A stretch of 64,000 nt of DNA from Actinokineospora enzanensis DSM 44649 (GTDB lineage Bacteria > Actinomycetota > Actinomycetes > Mycobacteriales > Pseudonocardiaceae), in assembly GCF_000374445.1 (NCBI RefSeq), contig NZ_KB894437.1, positions 1 through 64,000 of the forward strand, written 5' to 3'. Of this stretch, positions 63,062 through 64,000 are shown piece by piece; the first letter of the stretch is position 1, and the number at the start of each line of letters is the position of its first letter. The position numbers and the translations under genes were made by a program. The notes under the pieces were generated by a model. The model had not been told where the DNA came from. It did not search any database and worked only from the letters and a program-made list of their open reading frames with translations.

Positions 63062-64000
63062 ATGGCGACGCGCGCCGCGGTCCAGCCGAGCGGAACCGAC
63101 CGAGCGGTGCCGCTGGGCCTGCCCGGATGGATGGCACCGCAGGTCCCGGAAGTGGACCAGTGGAACATCATCCTGACCAACCGGTGCAACCTGCACTGCA
63201 TCTCCTGCTCGTACCCCGACCAGCGGCCGTTCCGGTATGTCCGGCGCGAGACCATCGCCCGCTACCTGCCGCGGATGCTCGACCACGGCGTCCGTCGCGT
63301 CATGCTGACGGGCGGCGAACCCTGCATGCACCCCGACTTCGACGACATCGTCGACGACCTCGCGGCCGCGGACGTGGACATCACGCTGGTCACCAACGGC
63401 ACCTACCTCGGCCGCAAACTCCCGCGCCTGGCCGGGAAACTGGCGCGGCTGATCATCTCCCTGGACTCGGACACCGCCGACGGCTATGCCAGCATCCGCG
63501 GCGCCTCCGCCTTCGACCACCTGACCGGGTTGCCCGCCCGGTTCCGCAAGGAGTCACCCGACACGCACCTGACCCTGTGCGTGCTCACCCAGCGGCTCAA
63601 CTTCCGACGCCTGCCCGAGTTCGTCGAGCTGGCCGCCGGGCTGGGCGTCGACCACGTGTCGTTCCTGGTGCCCGATGTGGCGGGCATGGTCGCGCCGACC
63701 GAGCGTGGCGGCGCGTTCGGGCACGTGGCGGCGCTGCCCGACGACCGCGTGGAGCAGGTGGCGCTGACCGATGCGGAGGTCGAGGAGTTCCGCGAGCGGG
63801 TCATCCCCGCGGTGGAGGCTGCCTGTGCCAGGCATCCGGAGCTGACCAGCAGCTCACTGGACCTGTTGCGCGACTTCGCCGACTACTTCGCCGCGTTCCG
63901 CACCGGCCGCGCCCGCCCGGAGCGGCGCCGCTGCGCGCTGCCGTTCCGTGAGGTGGTGCTGGACGAGCAGGAGCGGTTCCGGTTCTGCTTCTTCATGCCC
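63062..64000 (+). CDS. Radical SAM protein (truncated by window end)
   Basis: The first 313 residues show a radical SAM enzyme: Cys42-x3-Cys46-x2-Cys49 (TNRCNLHCISCSYPD) for the 4Fe-4S cluster, LTGGEPCMHP for SAM, and LVTNGTYLG. A late RRCALPFREVVLDEQERFRFC looks like the start of a SPASM/twitch cluster region. An in-frame stop just before the ATG fixes the start; AAGGGG lies upstream. It probably modifies the peptide encoded before it or a carrier-bound intermediate. The C-terminus is outside the window. Confidence 0.85.
   Translation, partial: MATRAAVQPSGTDRAVPLGLPGWMAPQVPEVDQWNIILTNRCNLHCISCSYPDQRPFRYVRRETIARYLPRMLDHGVRRVMLTGGEPCMHPDFDDIVDDLAAADVDITLVTNGTYLGRKLPRLAGKLARLIISLDSDTADGYASIRGASAFDHLTGLPARFRKESPDTHLTLCVLTQRLNFRRLPEFVELAAGLGVDHVSFLVPDVAGMVAPTERGGAFGHVAALPDDRVEQVALTDAEVEEFRERVIPAVEAACARHPELTSSSLDLLRDFADYFAAFRTGRARPERRRCALPFREVVLDEQERFRFCFFMP

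Noticed and set aside
62837-63255. Minus-strand tryptophan-rich frame before the radical SAM gene
   Set aside because: It overlaps the first codons of the radical SAM gene and has no ribosome-binding site.

Overview
The window reads as chromosome from a high-GC actinomycete. GC is about 70 percent, codons end mostly in G or C, many starts are GTG or TTG, and genes often overlap as ATGA or GTGA. Helix-turn-helix regulators of the DUF5753 (Scr1) type, a GT87 mannosyltransferase and molybdate ABC genes fit this. A Pseudonocardiaceae-like genus is my best guess, but no marker gene here fixes the genus. I see no rRNA, tRNA or CRISPR array.

From 1 to 47 kb the content is ordinary accessory and housekeeping genes in short operons. 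In order these are: a TetR/FabH-like pair; an ECF sigma factor with an Ogt-type alkyltransferase carrying an Ada zinc domain at its C-terminus; a TRM11-like methyltransferase; ArsR/SRPBCC; DoxX; a small membrane peptide operon and DUF5753 regulators; a MacAB-like efflux operon with its two-component system; modABC; an EF-hand protein; a NarL-type two-component operon with one intact and one degenerate kinase; YegP-like, TIM-barrel and SDR genes; trxA and a MerR regulator; two MFS exporters; a secreted M1 peptidase; TatA; a MarR/hydrolase pair; an OmpR-type system; and a GT87 enzyme.

The gaps between these genes are unusual. A palindromic element of about 165 bp occurs three times (3-169, 30190-30357, 44098-44265). 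The third copy is flanked by a perfect 20 bp direct repeat that rebuilds the start of the next gene. Several other intergenic repeat families carry the DnaA box TTGTCCACA. They are most concentrated between trxA and the MerR gene, where three tandem units of about 150 bp hold six boxes in about 400 bp.

From 45.8 kb to the right edge lies what looks like a specialised-metabolite locus. Divergent operons encode an AMP-dependent ligase, a fused PLP decarboxylase/acyl-CoA dehydrogenase and a free carrier protein on one side, and a free adenylation domain, an adenylation-carrier didomain and a KAS III-like enzyme on the other. An ABC-2 exporter and an aldehyde dehydrogenase with an altered active site follow. 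The block is bordered by a divergent SerRS and a short, non-actinobacterial-looking LeuRS. After the LeuRS come a 53-residue peptide gene and a radical SAM enzyme cut by the window end. My inference is that amino acids are activated, loaded on carrier proteins, decarboxylated and desaturated, while the synthetases supply aminoacyl-tRNA or self-resistance and the peptide is a modified substrate or scaffold. The product is unknown.
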